From Amycolatopsis iheyensis (GTDB taxonomy: Bacteria; Actinomycetota; Actinomycetes; Mycobacteriales; Pseudonocardiaceae), in assembly GCF_024703995.1 (NCBI RefSeq), contig NZ_JAMXQV010000022.1, forward strand, positions 62,001-126,000: a stretch of DNA of 64,000 bases, written 5' to 3'. Under the pieces are notes generated by a model. That model was given only the letters and a program-made list of their open reading frames with translations, was not told the origin of the DNA and did no database searches. Positions 61,908 through 64,000 of this stretch are shown here, piece after piece. A program made the position numbers and the translations under genes. Positions within the stretch are counted from its first letter, which is position 1. Each line of letters starts with the position of its first letter.

Positions 61908-62738
61908 ATGGAAATCGCACTGGGGGCGGGCACCGTCGAATACACCGACACGGGCGGGCCGGGCCCCGTGCTCGTCTTCGTCCACGGCCTGCTGATGGAC
62001 GGCACGCTGTGGGACGGCGTGACCGCATCGCTCACCGGCTACCGGTGCGTCGTCCCGACGCTGCCGCTCGGCGCGCACCGGCAGCCGATGCGCGAGGACG
62101 CCGACCTTTCACTGCCCGGGATCGCCGTGCTGCTCGCGGAGCTCCTCGAGCGCCTCGACCTGCGCGAGGTGACCCTGGTCGGCGTCGACACCGGTGGCGC
62201 GCTGGTCCAGCTGCTGATGGCGACCGGCGACGCACGGGTGAGCCGGGTCGTGCTGGGCTCGTGCGACGCGTTCGACAACTTCCCGCCCGGGCTCACCGGC
62301 AAGACGCTGTTCCTGACGGGAAAGCTGTCGCCGGGCCTGTTCGGGTTGTTCATGCAGCAGATGCGGGTGCGTGCCGTGCGCCGGCTCCCGATCGCGTTCG
62401 GCTGGCTGACCAAACGCGGCGACGCGGTTTCCGCGGCTTGGCTCCGGCCGCTGCTGAGCCAGGCGGGTGTTCGGCGCGACACGGTCCGCGCGTTGCGGGC
62501 TTTCGCGGCCGATCCGGGGGTGCTCCAGGAAGTGGCCGAGCGTCTCCCCGGCTTCGACCGGCCCGCGCTCGTCGTCTGGGCCGGCGAGGACCGCGTCATG
62601 CCCCTCGAGCACGGCAAACGGCTGACGGCCTTGCTGCCGAAGGGAAAGCTCGTCGAGGTCGAGGACAGCTACACGTTGCTGCCGCTGGACCAGCCGGTGG
62701 AGTTCGCGCGGCTGGTCGGGGAGTTCACAGCCGGCTGA
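61908..62738 (+). CDS. Alpha/beta hydrolase, haloalkane-dehalogenase-like
   Basis: A 276-residue alpha/beta-fold protein. The oxyanion region is VFVHGLLMDGTLWDG and the nucleophile elbow is LVGVDTGGALVQ, with aspartate in the nucleophile position as in dehalogenases and epoxide hydrolases. The acidic residue could be in VVWAGEDRVM. The usual catalytic histidine near the C-terminus is not found: the equivalent segment reads VEDSYTLLPLDQP. It may be catalytically altered. It is probably repressed by the upstream TetR. Confidence 0.8.
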   Translation: MEIALGAGTVEYTDTGGPGPVLVFVHGLLMDGTLWDGVTASLTGYRCVVPTLPLGAHRQPMREDADLSLPGIAVLLAELLERLDLREVTLVGVDTGGALVQLLMATGDARVSRVVLGSCDAFDNFPPGLTGKTLFLTGKLSPGLFGLFMQQMRVRAVRRLPIAFGWLTKRGDAVSAAWLRPLLSQAGVRRDTVRALRAFAADPGVLQEVAERLPGFDRPALVVWAGEDRVMPLEHGKRLTALLPKGKLVEVEDSYTLLPLDQPVEFARLVGEFTAG

Positions 62739-63093
62739 GGCCGTGCAGGATGCGCTCCATCAGCTCCAGGCTGGGCCGGTTCCCCGAGCCTTTCCGCGCG
62801 GTGTGCACGGCGACGATCCCCCGGTCCGCCAGATCCGACAGCAGGACCCGCGCGACCCCCAGCGGGATCCGGCGCCGCGCGGCGACCTCGGCGACCGACT
62901 GCGAAGTCCGCAGCAGCGCGCAGATCTCCGTCTCCTCCTGCGTGCTCCCCCGCACGACCGCCCGCCCCCGCTGGGTGATCGACACGAGCGTCTCGATCGG
63001 CAGGTCCCGAGTCGGACGCGTACGGCCATGGGTGCGGAAGTACGGGCGGACCATCCCCGCTCCGCCTTCTTCGAGCACGGACCCCCAGTGCAC
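62725..63093 (-). CDS. DUF742 protein (conservon-type), solitary
   Basis: A 122-residue DUF742 protein: MVRPYFRTHGRTRPTRDLPI, EICALLRTSQSVAEVAARR, IPLGVARVLLSDLADRGIV and a terminal LELMERILHGLSRL. DUF742 normally lies in cvn operons with a sensor kinase, a roadblock protein and a small GTPase; none of these is beside it here. GTG start with GAGGAG. Its 3' end overlaps the hydrolase by 14 bases. The 5' region is unusually AT-rich (ATTAATC, ATTATTTGACC) and probably a promoter. Confidence 0.85.
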   Translation of the reverse strand: MHWGSVLEEGGAGMVRPYFRTHGRTRPTRDLPIETLVSITQRGRAVVRGSTQEETEICALLRTSQSVAEVAARRRIPLGVARVLLSDLADRGIVAVHTARKGSGNRPSLELMERILHGLSRL

Positions 63094-63195
63094 AGCCAGC
63101 TCCTCACGGCGATTAATCCTTGTCGGCGATTATTTGACCTAATGATCGAGTAGGCCGCAATCGACCGAGTGGAGCAACGCCGGAAAAACCGCAGG

Positions 63196-64000
63196 TCAAC
63201 GCCTCGTCGGCGGCGCAGTACTGCCGCGAAGGACCAAGCGTGTCCCCAGAATCGACGGCGATGTCGCGATTTTTCCGCCGGACAATCGCGCGCCGAGCAG
63301 CCGCCCGGCCCGCTCCCCGAGCTCGGCCACCGGCTGCGCCACCGTGCTCAGCTCGAGCAGGTCGGCCAGGTCGTGGTCGTCGAACCCGAGCACCGAGACG
63401 TCCTCGGGCACCCGGAGGCCGGCCCGCCGGAGCGTCCGCAGCGCGCCGAACGCCATCTCGTCCGACGCGGCGAACACCGCGGTCGGGCGCCGGGACAGGC
63501 CGAGCAGGGCGCTCATCGCGCGTTCGCCGCCGGCGACGGTGAACCCGCCCCCGGTCTCGAACGCGGCTTCCGGCTCGCGGCCGTCCTCACGGCACACCGC
63601 GTGGTAGACCATCCGGTAGGCCGCCAGGCGCCGCAGCGGGGTCGTGAACCCGAGCGGGATCGGGCTGTGCTCGCCGATGAACGCGATTTCGCGGTGCCCG
63701 AGCTGGACGAGGTGGCGCATCGCGCCGGCCGCCGCGCCGTGGTCGTCGATGCCGACCGAGTCCGCGCCGGGCTCCTCGGTGCCGATGGTGACGAGCGGGA
63801 CGCCGAGCCCCAGCAGCAGCTCCCGTTCGGCGGCCGCCAGCGGGAGCGAGAGCACGAGTACCGCGTCGACCCGGCGGCGCAGCGGCAGGTCCGCGAAGAA
63901 GCGGGCGCGGCCGGCGTCGTCGCCGAGGTTGTAGAGCAGCAGGCTGGTCCCGGCCTCCCGCAGCACGCGCTCGACGCCGGAGATGAGGCGTGCGAAGTAC
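63196..64000 (-). CDS. LacI-family regulator, N-terminus cut by window edge
   Basis: The frame remains open at base 64000. The visible 267 residues are the periplasmic-binding-like ligand domain: VDAVLVLSLPLA, PLVTIGTEEPGADSVGIDDHGA, LVQLGHREIAFIGE, PTAVFAASDEMAFGALRTLRRAGLRVPEDVSVLGFDDHDLADLL and STVAQPV. All are characteristic of LacI/GalR regulators. The helix-turn-helix would lie just beyond the window. Regulators of this type usually respond to sugars. Confidence 0.88.
   Translation of the reverse strand, partial: YFARLISGVERVLREAGTSLLLYNLGDDAGRARFFADLPLRRRVDAVLVLSLPLAAAERELLLGLGVPLVTIGTEEPGADSVGIDDHGAAAGAMRHLVQLGHREIAFIGEHSPIPLGFTTPLRRLAAYRMVYHAVCREDGREPEAAFETGGGFTVAGGERAMSALLGLSRRPTAVFAASDEMAFGALRTLRRAGLRVPEDVSVLGFDDHDLADLLELSTVAQPVAELGERAGRLLGARLSGGKIATSPSILGTRLVLRGSTAPPTRR

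Overview
The window is very GC-rich, uses G/C-ending codons almost throughout, and reads like chromosomal DNA of a filamentous actinomycete, most likely Pseudonocardiaceae and probably Amycolatopsis. This is inferred from gene content: WXG proteins, F420-type LLM oxidoreductase, GAF-ANTAR, DUF742, DUF3072, many RsbW-like kinases, and several GTG or leaderless starts. I saw no tRNA, rRNA, CRISPR array or intact mobile element. The first gene (GH76) and the last gene (LacI type) run off the ends.

Layout. 1-24.8 kb: housekeeping and secreted functions. There is a truncated GH76 mannanase, a lipoprotein, a CPBP protease and NAD(P)-binding pair, an EamA exporter with a divergent LysR regulator, a secreted protein made of three 95-residue repeats, a LysR/threonine dehydratase pair, and a copper operon (CopZ, exported protein, CopA) behind a CsoR-type operator. 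Next come a RipA-like NlpC/P60 hydrolase, a short Rho paralogue, and a glycan cluster: GH64 and GH16 glucanases, DNA alkyltransferase, and a CE1-GH10-CBM xylan-degrading fusion. 24.9-30.4 kb: PhoD-like phosphatase, XRE regulator with two SDR genes, a short palindromic repeat array, a broken nnrD and a histidine phosphatase.

30.4-40.5 kb: a dense partner-switching locus. It holds three SpoIIE-type phosphatase domains, three STAS antagonists, RsbW-type kinase domains and a GAF-ANTAR protein. One 1,363-residue protein fuses sensor kinase, receiver, PAS, GAF, PP2C phosphatase and RsbW kinase, and is translationally coupled to a STAS gene. No sigma factor is in the window. A further RsbW-like gene lies at 18.7 kb.

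40.6-51.8 kb: a secreted GH15 glucodextranase-like enzyme, a two-component system flanked by two small exported proteins that share an 11-bp-spaced direct repeat, an aldo/keto reductase, and a three-gene YbaB/WXG set ending in a protein with 14 tandem 11-residue proline-rich repeats. 51.8-60.3 kb: a tightly coupled catabolic operon, NCS1 permease - HyuA - DUF917 - DUF917 - SDR - DUF917, followed by a PucR regulator on the same strand; it probably imports and breaks down a hydantoin-like ring. A G15-C13 homopolymer block separates the operon from pucR. 60.4-64 kb: SDR, TetR with an operator ahead of an alpha/beta hydrolase, a solitary DUF742 gene, and a truncated LacI regulator.

Functions are inferred from motifs read by eye; no database search was run.
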